64,000 bases of DNA from Amphibacillus marinus (GTDB lineage: Bacteria > Bacillota > Bacilli > Bacillales > Amphibacillaceae): contig NZ_FODJ01000003.1 of the NCBI RefSeq assembly GCF_900110345.1, forward strand, positions 248,001-312,000, read 5' to 3'. Position numbers and translations under genes: made by a program. Under the pieces are notes generated by a model. That model was not told the DNA's origin. It worked only from the letters and a program-made list of their open reading frames with translations, and did not search any database. How positions within the stretch are numbered: position 1 is the stretch's first letter; each line of letters begins with the position of its first letter. This document shows positions 37,172 through 46,337 of the stretch, piece after piece.

Positions 37172-38074
37172 ATGGAACTACGTCATTTAATAACGTTTAA
37201 AACCATTGTAGAGTCAGGTGGCTTTAAAAAAGCAGCGGATCATTTAGGCTATGCCCAATCTTCAGTAACTAGCCATATTAAAGAACTAGAACGAGAGCTG
37301 GGTAAGCCCCTCTTTGATCGACTAGGAAAAAAGATTAGTTTAACCGAGACAGGGGAGGTTTTTTTGCCATATGCTCGTAAAATGATTGCCTTATCTTCGC
37401 AGTCAATGGAAGCTATTCAATCAGAGCACATGCCCCAAGGGTCATTGGTAATCGGGGTTAGTGAGTCACTGTTGATCTATTGGTTACCAACTGTGATTAG
37501 TACGTTTCGAAAAAAATATCCAATGGTAGATATTACTGTTAAGGCTTTAAAATATCCGAATATAGCCAATCAGCTTAAGGAGGGAGAAATTGACTTTGCT
37601 GTGTTAGTAGAGCTGCCTGATTGGCATGCACCGTCGCTCAGTTTAAAACAACTGGGCAAGGAAGCACTTTTGATGGTAACAGCTGCCCACCATCCCCCTC
37701 AACCCAATCAAACCATGCTGGTTACCGAGTATACCTGTAGTTGGCGCCCGGTAATAGATACCTATATGAAGGCATTCTATGTAGACAAATTAAGTCAAGT
37801 TGAATTACCAAGTGTTGCTGCCATTAAGCAATGTGTACTAGCTGGCTTAGGGATAGCTATGCTCCCTAGATTTGTAATTGAAGAAGAGCTAGCACAAGGC
37901 GTATTGCAATTGGTGACGCCAGATGAACCACAAGAGGAATTAGGAATCTACACTGCAATTCATAAGGATAAGTGGGTCTCTTCAAAGCTGCAATTGTTTT
38001 TTGAATTACTTGAAACCCATGCTAACTGGCGTGCCGATAATACTAAACCAATAATGTGTTTGAAAGGGCAATGA
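37172..38074 (+). CDS. LysR-family transcriptional regulator
   Basis: 300 aa: N-terminal winged helix (ELRHLITFKTIVESGGFKKAADHLGYAQSSVTSHIKELE in pieces) and a two-lobe ligand domain from about residue 92. Start at ATG 37172 keeps the conserved MELRHL beginning; ribosome site is weak. Probably controls itself and the divergent flavoprotein gene. Confidence 0.88.
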   Translation: MELRHLITFKTIVESGGFKKAADHLGYAQSSVTSHIKELERELGKPLFDRLGKKISLTETGEVFLPYARKMIALSSQSMEAIQSEHMPQGSLVIGVSESLLIYWLPTVISTFRKKYPMVDITVKALKYPNIANQLKEGEIDFAVLVELPDWHAPSLSLKQLGKEALLMVTAAHHPPQPNQTMLVTEYTCSWRPVIDTYMKAFYVDKLSQVELPSVAAIKQCVLAGLGIAMLPRFVIEEELAQGVLQLVTPDEPQEELGIYTAIHKDKWVSSKLQLFFELLETHANWRADNTKPIMCLKGQ

Positions 38075-38253
38075 AATTTTCTTAATTTGGTCTAGTCAAA
38101 ACCTGAAGCAATAATTAGGATTGTTATCATCTTGTTTGTTAATAAGTAAACATGTTCCGATAATTGCTAATGTTTAGGAGAAGGGTGTTGTCAATCTTCT
38201 ACTACTCCTTATGATGCTGTTTTTATACTTGTAAGAATGATATGTTACAAATT

Positions 38254-38324
38254 GAGGTGCGTAAATTTTAAGCAAATTGGGCTTATCCAGGTAAATAGTC
38301 CATATTTATAATTGTCCGCACCTC
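38254..38324. ncRNA. Possible structured RNA element, three-way junction
   Basis: Arms GAGGTGCG (38254-38261) and CGCACCTC (38317-38324) are perfectly complementary and enclose two perfect hairpins, TAAGC/GCTTA (7-nt loop) and TAAATA/TATTTA (5-nt loop). On the minus strand the loops are CCAATTT and TGGAC, which could pair by CCA-TGG. The coding strand is undecided, and no known riboswitch core was recognised. The rest of 38075-38396 shows nothing else. Confidence 0.35.
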
Positions 38325-38396
38325 TTAACCTCTCCTGTATATTATTTTTAAATATAACCGGCAGTAAAAGAGAAGACAATAAAAATAAAAGATAAC

Positions 38397-38446
38397 TTGT
38401 ACGTATATGTTTTTTTGTTTATAATTAACTAAAGAAAGCGTTTTAA
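38397..38446 (+). promoter_or_regulatory. Promoter and cre-like site of the FGGY kinase
   Basis: TTGTAC (38397-38402), 17-bp spacer, TATAAT (38420-38425); AGAAAGCGTTTTAA at 38433-38446 fits cre with two mismatches and lies just after the start point. Confidence 0.62.
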
Positions 38447-38472
38447 TATTATCGGACTTTGGAGGAGAAGGT

Positions 38473-40071
38473 ATGACTGAAGCTGTTAAAGCGAGTATAT
38501 TAGAAGGAAAGACAGTGCTGGGGATCGAGCTAGGCTCAACACGAATAAAGGCTGTTCTGATTGGCGAGGATAATCTGCCTATTGCAACAGGTAGTCACGA
38601 TTGGGAAAATAGTTATCTTGACAATATTTGGACGTATAGCACAGAGGAAATATGGAAGGGTCTGCGTGATAGCTATCAGAAACTAGTAACCGATGTTGAG
38701 CGGCAATACAACGTCAAGCTTAGTAAACTTGCTGCTATTGGAATTAGTGCAATGATGCATGGTTATCTGGTGTTTGATCACAATGACCAATTACTCGTTC
38801 CTTTTCGCACATGGCGAAACAATATAACAGGTGATGCTGCTAGTGAATTAACCACATTATTTAATTATCAAATTCCGCAGCGCTGGAGTATAACGCATCT
38901 TTATCAAGCCATTTTAAATGAGGAGCCGCATGTTGCCAGTATTCATTTTCAAACAACTTTAGCAGGCTATGTTCATTGGATGCTTACTGGGGAAAAGGTG
39001 TTAGGTGTTGGGGAAGCATCTGGTATGTTCCCAATTGATTTAGCGACAAAATCGTTTAATAAGAAGATGATTGAGCAATTTGATCAGCTTGTTGAGGGAG
39101 AAGACTATAACTGGCAGTTATCAGAAATCTTGCCAGCTGTAAAAGTTGCTGGAGAAGATGCAGGTCGGTTAACAGAAGCAGGAGCGATCTTGCTTGATCC
39201 AACTGGCGAACTTCAGGCTGGTGCATTATTATGTCCACCTGAAGGGGATGCGGGCACTGGAATGGTCGCTACAAACAGTGTTGCTCAGCGGACCGGTAAT
39301 GTTTCAGCTGGTACCTCCGCTTTTGCTATGGTGGTACTGGAGGATGAGCTATCAAAGGTTTATCCAGAAATTGATCTTGTGACAACCCCAACAGGAAGTC
39401 TAGTTGCTATGGCGCATTCAAACAACTGTACGTCTGACCTTAACGCCTGGCTTCATTTATTTAAAGAATACAATCAAGTAATGGGAATTGAAGTGGATAC
39501 TGATACGTTATATCACACGTTGTTTAATAAAGCCTTAGAAGGCGATGCTGATGCAGGTGGTTTATTATCATATGGTTACTTGTCTGGCGAGCATATGACT
39601 CATTTTGAATCGGGTCGTCCATTATTTGCTCGGTCTACCTCTAGTTCGTTTACATTAGCAAACTTTATGCGGACTCACCTATACTCAGCTGTCGCTGCAA
39701 TGAAAATGGGGATGGACATTCTGTTAAAAGAAGAGCAGGTTAATCTCGACGAAATGCACGGACATGGTGGGTTATTTAAGACGGAAGGTGTGGGACAACA
39801 GATCATGGCAGCTGCCTTAAACACACCAGTTGCGGTTCTAGATACTGCTGGTGAAGGAGGCGCTTGGGGTATTGCTATTTTAGCAGCTTACTTAATTAAT
39901 AACGATGACGGTGAAACGCTAGCTCAATTCCTCACTAGTTCGGTTTTTGGTCAGCAAGCAGCACAAACAATTAGGCCTGATCCGAGAGCAGTAGCTGGCT
40001 TTGAACAATTTATGGAGCGCTATCAAAAAGGACTTCCAATTGAACGAGCAGCTGTTGAACTTTTAAGCTAA
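38473..40071 (+). CDS. FGGY-family carbohydrate kinase
   Basis: 532 aa with the FGGY fold: first phosphate loop [41 protein letters not shown], second ATP lobe [14 protein letters not shown] and [20 protein letters not shown]. It phosphorylates a pentulose or related sugar (xylulose or ribulose are the family's common substrates), so pentoses released from plant polymers could enter the pentose phosphate pathway. GGAGGAG before ATG. Single-gene unit under cre control; no isomerase is adjacent. Confidence 0.85.
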   Translation: MTEAVKASILEGKTVLGIELGSTRIKAVLIGEDNLPIATGSHDWENSYLDNIWTYSTEEIWKGLRDSYQKLVTDVERQYNVKLSKLAAIGISAMMHGYLVFDHNDQLLVPFRTWRNNITGDAASELTTLFNYQIPQRWSITHLYQAILNEEPHVASIHFQTTLAGYVHWMLTGEKVLGVGEASGMFPIDLATKSFNKKMIEQFDQLVEGEDYNWQLSEILPAVKVAGEDAGRLTEAGAILLDPTGELQAGALLCPPEGDAGTGMVATNSVAQRTGNVSAGTSAFAMVVLEDELSKVYPEIDLVTTPTGSLVAMAHSNNCTSDLNAWLHLFKEYNQVMGIEVDTDTLYHTLFNKALEGDADAGGLLSYGYLSGEHMTHFESGRPLFARSTSSSFTLANFMRTHLYSAVAAMKMGMDILLKEEQVNLDEMHGHGGLFKTEGVGQQIMAAALNTPVAVLDTAGEGGAWGIAILAAYLINNDDGETLAQFLTSSVFGQQAAQTIRPDPRAVAGFEQFMERYQKGLPIERAAVELLS

Positions 40072-40091
40072 TATAATAAGTAATTGTAAAA

Positions 40092-40125
40092 AAGTGATTA
40101 AGCTAACAGCTTAATCACTTTTTTT
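40092..40125 (+). terminator. Terminator after the FGGY kinase
   Basis: AAGTGATTAAGCT / AGCTTAATCACTT, 13-bp stem, 3-nt loop, then T-run. Confidence 0.9.
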
Positions 40126-40157
40126 ATGTGAAATTCTTTAATATGTTAATAAATGAC

Positions 40158-40230
40158 TATAATATGTAGAAATGATTATTTACTGGTAGCGCTTTCTTTA
40201 TTATGGTAGTAATAGCGAGAGGAAAGGAGG
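40158..40230 (+). promoter_or_regulatory. Promoter, cre site and orphan Shine-Dalgarno of the PL1 pectate lyase
   Basis: TATAAT at 40158-40163; cre-like TGGTAGCGCTTTCT at 40184-40197 (one mismatch to TGNAANCGNTNNCW); GAAAGGAGG at 40222-40230. The last is a perfect Shine-Dalgarno 65 nt before the ATG with no usable start (GTG-GGG-TAA directly behind it). Its sequence equals the GAAAGGAGG core of the cry3A STAB-SD mRNA stabiliser. Confidence 0.62.
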
Positions 40231-40294
40231 AGTGGGGTAATCAGCATTGTATTAGCAAACGGACTTTAAAAACTAACAAAAGGACGTGAAAGAG

Positions 40295-41293
40295 ATGAGA
40301 ACAGGGTTAACGAAGTGGTTCGTCACAGGATTCATGGTTCTATTGTTCTTTGGTCTATCTTTTCAAATTGTTTCAGCTAATACACCAGATTTTAGTATGA
40401 GAGGTTTTGCTACATTTGATGGCGGAACAACCGGTGGAGAAGGCGGTACCGTCGTCACTGTTGAAACCGGAAGTGAATTAATACAAGCACTTAAGGATAA
40501 GGACGCAAATACACCCTTGACTATTTACGTTGATGGCACAATCACGCCAAGCAACACTTCAGCAAGTAAAATTGATATTAAAGATGTATCAGATGTTTCT
40601 GTAATTGGTATTGGGACAAATGGGCGTTTGGATGGCATTGGCATTAAAATATGGCGCGCAGACAACATCATTATTCGTAATCTAACCATTCATGAAGTAA
40701 GAACAGGAGACAAAGATGCAATTAGCGTTGAAGGACCATCTAATAACATTTGGGTTGATCACAACGAACTTTATGCGAGTTTAGATGTTCACAAGGATTA
40801 TTATGATGGCTTGTTTGATGTGAAGCGTGATGCTTACAATATTACATTCTCTTGGAACTATGTTCATGATAGCTGGAAAGCGATGCTGATGGGATCGTCA
40901 GATAGTGATAATGCAAACCGGAACATTACGTTCCATCATAACTATTTCCAGAATCTTAACTCACGTGTTCCAAGTATTCGATTTGGAGAAGCACACCTTT
41001 TCAACAATTACTTTGAAGGAATTATTGAAACAGGGACTAATGCAAGGATGGGTGCTCAATTACTAGTTGAAAACAATGTGTTTGAAAACTCAGTAAATCC
41101 ATTAGGCTATTGGTACAGCCGAGAAACAGGTTTTTGGAATTTAGCAAATAACTTGTTTATTAATAGTACCGGAAGTCAGCCAACTGATTCAACAACTAAT
41201 TATACAGTTCCATATCAATACGAGCTTACGCCTGTTCAAGATGTAAAGGCGATTGTCACTCAATTTGCAGGGGTCGGTGTTGTCCAGCCATAG
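40295..41293 (+). CDS. Secreted pectate lyase, polysaccharide lyase family 1
   Basis: 332 aa. Signal peptide about residues 1-30 (ends near VSA-NTPDF). Beta-helix catalytic domain with the PL1 motifs [30 protein letters not shown] (calcium Asp residues) and [17 protein letters not shown], whose arginine is the catalytic base. Cleaves polygalacturonate outside the cell. ATG 40295 is ten bases after AAAGGA; the frame's GTG three codons upstream is too close to the ribosome site. Confidence 0.9.
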   Translation: MRTGLTKWFVTGFMVLLFFGLSFQIVSANTPDFSMRGFATFDGGTTGGEGGTVVTVETGSELIQALKDKDANTPLTIYVDGTITPSNTSASKIDIKDVSDVSVIGIGTNGRLDGIGIKIWRADNIIIRNLTIHEVRTGDKDAISVEGPSNNIWVDHNELYASLDVHKDYYDGLFDVKRDAYNITFSWNYVHDSWKAMLMGSSDSDNANRNITFHHNYFQNLNSRVPSIRFGEAHLFNNYFEGIIETGTNARMGAQLLVENNVFENSVNPLGYWYSRETGFWNLANNLFINSTGSQPTDSTTNYTVPYQYELTPVQDVKAIVTQFAGVGVVQP

Positions 41294-41336
41294 TCGTGCA
41301 GTTTAAATAGATTAGCACTATTTTATATAGCTACGG

Positions 41337-41379
41337 AGCTGGCTTTAATTCCACATCGGGAAGAGAGTCAGCTTTTTTT
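41337..41379 (+). terminator. Terminator after the PL1 gene
   Basis: AGCTGGCT / AGTCAGCT (one G-U) with a 21-nt loop and seven T. Confidence 0.75.
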
Positions 41380-41513
41380 ATGTAGAGAGATATTAATAAG
41401 CAAAAGAGCTCATGGGGGTAGAACGAGTTAGTAATTACCTTACCTAATTTTTAATTAATAAATAGCAGTAACAGCCAATGATTCTCAATAGAACAATTAG
41501 CTGTTAATTAATT

Positions 41514-42491
41514 TTAAACAACCTGATAGGGGTGGTCATCACCTTTAAAGCCAGCAATAATTCCTTTCAATCCACTTTCAGCCATCGAAAAGGTGGCTTC
41601 TTCTGTAAAAAAAGCATAGTGTTGCGTAAAGATAACGTTAGGGAATTGTTTTAAATAAAAGAGCGGACGTTGATTAACAATGCGCGTGCCCATATCAAAG
41701 TGAGAAATACCGGCTTCTTCCTCCAAAGTATCCAGCGCAGCTCCGCCAATCCACTCTGTTTCAAGAGCGTCAATTAAATCCTCGGAATGAATTAAACCAC
41801 CACGAGAGGTATTAACAAGGAGAACACCCTTTTTCATTTTAGCAATGGTTGCTTTATTAATCATATGGTAGTTTTCATCAGTTAATGGAACATGAAGCGA
41901 AATAATGTCACTTTCTTGATAGATGGTGTCAAGGTCAACATATTGAATGTGTGCATTAACAGATTCACCTTTGCTATAAGCGAGAATTCTGCAACCAAAC
42001 CCACTTAATATATCGATAACAGATTGGCCAATTTTTCCGGTCCCAATAATACCGACCGTCATCTGGCGAAGCTCTCTCCCTTGTAGACCAGCTAAGGAAA
42101 AATCATTGACAAGTGCTCGACAAATAGATACTTTTATTTTTCTAAGGAGCATTAGCATGGTCATTACGGTAAATTCCGCAACATTGTATGGTGGATAATT
42201 CGCATTACTGACATGAATGTTAAGCTCTTTAGCACTCTCAATGTCAATGTGATCAAAGCCGATTGTTCGTGTGGATAAATGACGGATACCAAATGCTTTC
42301 AATTGCTGTAAAATAGCCCGATTTATTAGACTATGGCCGAGTACTGTTACCCCCTGATAGCCCTCTGCTAGGTTGACATTGTCAAGGGTAAGGGGATCGG
42401 CAATAATGGTAAGCTCGATTCCTAGCTGTTTCTCTAATACCTGTAAGCCTTGTTTTTCAAATGGCATCACATTATAAGCAGTAATTTTCAT
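41514..42491 (-). CDS. D-lactate dehydrogenase-like 2-hydroxyacid dehydrogenase
   Basis: 325 aa of the D-2-hydroxyacid dehydrogenase family: NAD loop VGIIGTGKIGQSV, substrate Arg in LLVNTSRGGLI, Glu in DTLEEEAG and catalytic His in VIFTQHYAFFT. Interconverts pyruvate and D-lactate (or a close 2-keto acid) with NADH; VanH-type enzymes look the same. AGAAGGAG precedes the ATG. Divergent from the P-loop kinase gene. Confidence 0.85.
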   Translation of the reverse strand: MKITAYNVMPFEKQGLQVLEKQLGIELTIIADPLTLDNVNLAEGYQGVTVLGHSLINRAILQQLKAFGIRHLSTRTIGFDHIDIESAKELNIHVSNANYPPYNVAEFTVMTMLMLLRKIKVSICRALVNDFSLAGLQGRELRQMTVGIIGTGKIGQSVIDILSGFGCRILAYSKGESVNAHIQYVDLDTIYQESDIISLHVPLTDENYHMINKATIAKMKKGVLLVNTSRGGLIHSEDLIDALETEWIGGAALDTLEEEAGISHFDMGTRIVNQRPLFYLKQFPNVIFTQHYAFFTEEATFSMAESGLKGIIAGFKGDDHPYQVV

Positions 42492-42641
42492 AATACGCTC
42501 CTTCTGACTTGATGTACCTTAATATTTGCATAGATTTCAAGATTAATTATACTGTAGTTGTCAAATAAGTCAGCAAACTTGTTCGATAAGTTAACGATTA
42601 AAGGATAAATGCTATAATATTGGTGGAGGTGAGTGATTAAT

Positions 42642-43184
42642 ATGGACAATAAAGTGATTGTAATCGGCGCTGTAGCTGGTGGTGGCAAAACAACTATAAC
42701 TAATCACTTAGTTAACTGTTTTACTAATGCAAAAGCGCTTTACTTTGACGATTATGATTTCGATGGGCCCAATGATATTATTAGTTGGGTAAATAATGGT
42801 GCTGATTATAATGACTGGGATTTACAGCCTTTACTAGCTGATGTTAATGTATTAAAAGATCGTTACCGTTTTATTATAGTTGATTACCCATTCGCTTATC
42901 AAAATAAACAACTAAGTCCCCTTATCGATCTGGCAGTATTCATTGATACACCTCTTGATATTGCGTTAGCGCGGCGCATACTTCGTGATGACCAAAATAA
43001 ATTAACAGAACAGATTTTTACAGACCTTGGTCATTATTTGGACGCTGGTAGAGACGGCTATACACAAATGCTGAAATGTATAAAACCTAATTCTGATGTC
43101 GTTATTAACGGCTGTCAATCAGTAAAAGCAATTACAGATGAGATAATTATGCATATGATGCGAAGCAATGTCGATCATTGTTGA
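42642..43184 (+). CDS. P-loop kinase-like protein
   Basis: 180 aa with Walker A GAVAGGGKTT at residues 10-19, FDDYDFDGP as a possible substrate or metal motif, IIVDYPFAY as Walker B and a lid-like ARRILRDD. Similar to the uridine-kinase/adenylate-kinase-like small P-loop proteins; the substrate is unknown. GGAGGTGA precedes ATG 42642; the GTG three codons above directly abuts the ribosome site. Confidence 0.72.
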   Translation: MDNKVIVIGAVAGGGKTTITNHLVNCFTNAKALYFDDYDFDGPNDIISWVNNGADYNDWDLQPLLADVNVLKDRYRFIIVDYPFAYQNKQLSPLIDLAVFIDTPLDIALARRILRDDQNKLTEQIFTDLGHYLDAGRDGYTQMLKCIKPNSDVVINGCQSVKAITDEIIMHMMRSNVDHC

Positions 43185-43255
43185 TGTACATAAGAATGAC
43201 GAGAATGATCATGTAATTTAGCGGAAATAATTTACTTGTTAAAGCCTTATTACAG

Positions 43256-43290
43256 AGGTAGCTGGATTATTACCCAGCTACTTTGTCTGT
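43256..43290 (+). terminator. Terminator after the P-loop kinase
   Basis: GTAGCTGG / CCAGCTAC, 8-bp stem, 8-nt loop, T-rich tail. Confidence 0.7.
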
Positions 43291-43299
43291 TTTGCAACT

Positions 43300-43318
43300 G
43301 AGAATGATATCCATTAAC
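43300..43318. promoter_or_regulatory. Fur-box-like sequence
   Basis: GAGAATGATATCCATTAAC matches 15 of 19 positions of the classical Fur consensus GATAATGATAATCATTATC. It lies 140 bp before the GNAT gene; no -10 could be placed with certainty. Confidence 0.35.
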
Positions 43319-43458
43319 AATTTACTTTTTAATTGCATCTTTCTTACGCCGTCATGGCTGTGATCGTGGGGGCAAAGTAAGAATTCGTTTTACTTACTCT
43401 GACTTGCTCTCTTGGAGAATTAATTAATGGTAATATTATGACAACTGAGGTGAAGGTC

Positions 43459-43989
43459 ATGAAGCATTATTGCGTAAATGAGCAGGAATACATAATTAGA
43501 CAAGCTGTTCCAACAGATGCGGAACAGTTAGCAAGGGTAAGATACCAAATTGATGGTGAAACAGAGATGATGGATCGTGTCCAAGGGGAGGCGCTGCTGA
43601 CTGAAAGAGACTTTTGTACCCTAATAGAATCTGATCAGCAATTAAGCAATCATCTTTTTTTGGTTGCAGAAATAGATCAGCACATTGTCGGTTTCTTACG
43701 ATGTGAGGGCAGCCAATTGCAAAGAAGCTGTCACCATGTTGAACTTGGCGTTGCAGTCCTGAAAAATTACTGGGGGCTGAGGATTGGTCAGCACATCATT
43801 AACCAAGCAATTGAGTGGGCAATGACAACTAAGTTGCGGAAAGTAAGCTTGAAGGTTGTCGAGATTAATGAAAAAGCAGTCATGCTTTACCAGAAACTCG
43901 GGTTTGTAGAAGAAGGACGGTTAAAGGAGGACAAGCTGCTATCCGATGGCTTGTATTATGATACGCTATTACTAGCTAGATATATCTAG
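43459..43989 (+). CDS. GNAT-family N-acetyltransferase
   Basis: 176 aa GNAT: GVAVLKNYWGLRIGQHIIN is the acetyl-CoA binding loop (R/Q-x-x-G-x-G/A variant) and EINEKAVMLYQKLGFVEEGRL the C-terminal block. Acceptor unknown. Start taken at ATG 43459 with GAGGTG eight bases upstream; an ATG 7 codons earlier lacks one. Confidence 0.8.
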   Translation: MKHYCVNEQEYIIRQAVPTDAEQLARVRYQIDGETEMMDRVQGEALLTERDFCTLIESDQQLSNHLFLVAEIDQHIVGFLRCEGSQLQRSCHHVELGVAVLKNYWGLRIGQHIINQAIEWAMTTKLRKVSLKVVEINEKAVMLYQKLGFVEEGRLKEDKLLSDGLYYDTLLLARYI

Positions 43990-44121
43990 GAATGTTAAAT
44001 AATCTTCTTAACGTACTTAAAATGCTCACCATCATTAGCACTTCTGTGTTAGAATGGTCTCTATGTCAATGCACGAGTGCGGAAAGATAGTGCCTAGTAA
44101 TAGAGGGGAGCCAATGAAGCG

Positions 44122-45405
44122 ATGTTTAAGCTAACAAAATATACAAACCTTTTTATGTGGAAATGGATGTTCCTTGCAACAATAGTTGGTATTGGTGGGG
44201 GTGTATCAGCTTTAATTTTAAATGCTACAATTGATCTTTTTGCTGTCGTGGGTCGCCAAGTACCACTTTGGATTGCACCGGTCATCGGTGGTGTATGTAT
44301 AACCATCTTTGCAAGAATTGATAAGAATGTATTGGGTTCAGGATCACCAAAATATATTGATGCTGTTAATCTTAACCAAGGAAATATGTCTCGACGAACA
44401 TGGCTAGCTAAGCTAGTCGCTTCAGCATCAACAATTGGTTTTTTTGGAAGTGGTGGCGTTGAGGGACCGATGCTGCTAATGGGAGGTAGCTTTGCCAACA
44501 TCTTGACCAAGCTGCCTAAGCTAAGTAATTGGTTGGATAAAGAAGATAAACGGATTCTAACTATTTGTGGGGCCGCCGGAGCAATTGGAGCAATCTTTCG
44601 TTCACCACTTGGTGGTGGGATATTTGCAGCTGAAATTCTGTATAAATCATCGTTGCATTATAGCGATATGTTTCCAGCCATTTTATCCTCGACGGTTGGT
44701 TTTGTGGTCTATAGCACAATTGGAACTGCAACTCCGTTGTTTGCCATGTCCAATTATTTAACAAATCCGGCTAATATTCTATACTATGTGCTAGCTGGGG
44801 TTTTAGCTGGCTGGGCGTCAGTATCATTTATGAAATTGTTCCATTGGCTTGAGGACTTTGGCGCATGGTTAGCTAAGTATGGCCTGGGTAAATATTTACC
44901 TATTATTGGCGGTATGTTGACGGGTGCTATTTTGCTTTTTTTTCCGGATGCAGGAGGCACGGGTACAGCATTTATTCAATCTTTAATTGACCAATCCTTT
45001 ATGACTAGCTTTTTACTCGCGCTCTTGTTTGCAAAAATGCTTGCCACAGCATTTACGGTTGGCTTACGAGGAAGCGCAGGCTTAGTAATCCCTGCTTTAT
45101 TTATTGGTGCTGTTACAGGGAGTATACTAAGTAATTTATTTGCAACCGGTGCGAATGGTCTAAGCAACGCTTTAATTATTTCGGGTATGGCTGCAAGTCT
45201 CGCCAGTATCGCAAATGTGCCAATTGCAGCCGCCGTCATGCTGATTGAAATGGTCGGCTTGCAGGTTGGTGCCTCAGCAGTCGTCGGAAGTGTAATGGGT
45301 TATGCTGTTGGTCACAAGCAAATGATTTATATTAATATGAGTCATAACGAACCAGACTATCGGGCAGCCAAAGATTTTAGAAAGCTTGATCGCTACTTTG
45401 ATTAG
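44122..45405 (+). CDS. CLC-family chloride channel/antiporter
   Basis: 427 aa with about ten to twelve membrane helices. CLC motifs: GSGSPKY (variant of GSGIP, selectivity serine region), GSGGVEGPMLLMGG with the gating glutamate in GxEGP, and GLRGSAGLVIPALFIGA. The gating Glu suggests anion/H+ exchange. No C-terminal CBS domains. The GGGGAG ribosome site is 16 nt from the ATG; an overlapping 6-codon frame at 44114 (MKRCLS) sits between. Confidence 0.83.
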   Translation: MFKLTKYTNLFMWKWMFLATIVGIGGGVSALILNATIDLFAVVGRQVPLWIAPVIGGVCITIFARIDKNVLGSGSPKYIDAVNLNQGNMSRRTWLAKLVASASTIGFFGSGGVEGPMLLMGGSFANILTKLPKLSNWLDKEDKRILTICGAAGAIGAIFRSPLGGGIFAAEILYKSSLHYSDMFPAILSSTVGFVVYSTIGTATPLFAMSNYLTNPANILYYVLAGVLAGWASVSFMKLFHWLEDFGAWLAKYGLGKYLPIIGGMLTGAILLFFPDAGGTGTAFIQSLIDQSFMTSFLLALLFAKMLATAFTVGLRGSAGLVIPALFIGAVTGSILSNLFATGANGLSNALIISGMAASLASIANVPIAAAVMLIEMVGLQVGASAVVGSVMGYAVGHKQMIYINMSHNEPDYRAAKDFRKLDRYFD

Positions 45406-45406
45406 C

Positions 45407-45450
45407 AATAACCTTAACCCCACCACTAAGTTGGTGGGATTAAGGTTATT
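45407..45450. terminator. Bidirectional terminator
   Basis: AATAACCTTAA-CCCACCA paired with TGGTGGG-TTAAGGTTATT (one bulge, 6-nt loop) between convergent genes. Confidence 0.78.
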
Positions 45451-45461
45451 AGGATTAAAGA

Positions 45462-45755
45462 TTAAAGTGTTTCTAAGATATCGATTCGCCCACCATAGGA
45501 GAGTTCTGGCCAAGTCTTGACTCGCTCAATTACTTCGTCAAGGTTATCAGCAGTAATAATGGATATTCCGAAAAGCTTCCCCTCAAATTTTGTGGCACCC
45601 TCAGAAGTAACAGTGCTTACGCCGGATCCGGCAAAACGTTCCAATTCAAAACCATCCGCTTCTAGTTTATTCAACCAATCCCAGAGCTGCTCAATGTTTT
45701 CAGACAGATGTTCATTTGGCACTTCACCACCATTGTATGCAAGTAATAGCTTAAT
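45462..45755 (-). CDS. YCII-like small protein with probable ATT start codon
   Basis: 97 aa (MKLLLAYNGGEVPNEHL...). GGAGGTGATC, the full anti-16S complement, is seven bases before ATT at 45755, and the residues after it (KLLLAYNGGE) look like the conserved beginning of YCII-related proteins. Starting at GTG 45722 would remove this strand and has no ribosome site. The C-terminal RVKTWPELSYGGRIDILE (GGxIEVRP-like) supports the family, as in the DGPF/YCII group. Divergent from an HxlR regulator that probably controls it. Confidence 0.7.
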   Translation of the reverse strand: MKLLLAYNGGEVPNEHLSENIEQLWDWLNKLEADGFELERFAGSGVSTVTSEGATKFEGKLFGISIITADNLDEVIERVKTWPELSYGGRIDILETL

Positions 45756-45775
45756 AAGATCACCTCCAACAATAT

Positions 45776-45814
45776 TAGTTGCATTTTGAAACTGAATTAA
45801 TTATACTGTAACTA
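45776..45814. promoter_or_regulatory. Divergent promoter and dyad of the HxlR/YCII pair
   Basis: TTGCAT (45779-45784), 17-bp spacer, TATACT (45802-45807) drive the HxlR gene. TAGTTGCA (45776-45783) and TGTAACTA (45807-45814) form a nearly perfect dyad around this promoter, a likely HxlR operator. Confidence 0.55.
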
Positions 45815-45842
45815 GAAACAGAAAGTCAAGGAGCTGATCTTC

Positions 45843-46274
45843 ATGAAAGGAAAAGGATTTCGATCTAATTGTCCAATTAATTATGGTTTAGAAATGATAG
45901 GGGATGGTTGGTCGTTATTAGTTGTGCGTGATATCATTTTTGCCAATAAACACACATTTGGAGAATTCATCCAATCAGAAGAGGGGATTGCCCGTAATAT
46001 CCTTTCAAATCGCTTAAATAAGCTAATTGAAAAAGGGATGATTAAGAAGGAGGATCATGTGTCTGATAAAAGAAAGGACTATTATCAATTGACAGAGAAA
46101 GGAATTAGGCTTGTTCCTGTTTTAATTGAATTGTCGCTTTGGAGTTCAGAGCAAGAGCCAGAGACAGCTGACCAAGCCAATTGGATAAAAAAGGCCTCGT
46201 TGACAAATGAGGAGCTGATTAGCCTGACTCATATCGCTGTAAATGCGGGGAAATCGCTGTTTGATGTTATATAA
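45843..46274 (+). CDS. HxlR-family transcriptional regulator
   Basis: 143 aa winged-helix protein: IGDGWSLLVVRDIIF, FGEFIQSEEGIARNILSNRL and DKRKDYYQLTEKG are the HxlR signature pieces. A cysteine near the N-terminus (FRSNCPINYGLEMIG) matches the redox/aldehyde-sensing Cys of several HxlR proteins. AAGGAG before the ATG. Divergent from the YCII-like gene. Confidence 0.87.
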   Translation: MKGKGFRSNCPINYGLEMIGDGWSLLVVRDIIFANKHTFGEFIQSEEGIARNILSNRLNKLIEKGMIKKEDHVSDKRKDYYQLTEKGIRLVPVLIELSLWSSEQEPETADQANWIKKASLTNEELISLTHIAVNAGKSLFDVI

Positions 46275-46287
46275 TTGATAAGAAGGG

Positions 46288-46327
46288 AAGATCGCCCATA
46301 ATCACATCAGAAGTCTAGGCGATCTTT
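46288..46327. terminator. Bidirectional terminator
   Basis: AAGATCGCC / GGCGATCTT, 9-bp stem with a long loop, between convergent genes. Confidence 0.75.
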
Positions 46328-46337
46328 AGAAATATCA

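Noticed and set aside
38254-38324. Purine riboswitch, because of three-way junction and possible loop-loop pairing
   Set aside because: The junction lacks the conserved TTTCTACC and flanking bases, and the downstream gene is a sugar kinase behind its own promoter.
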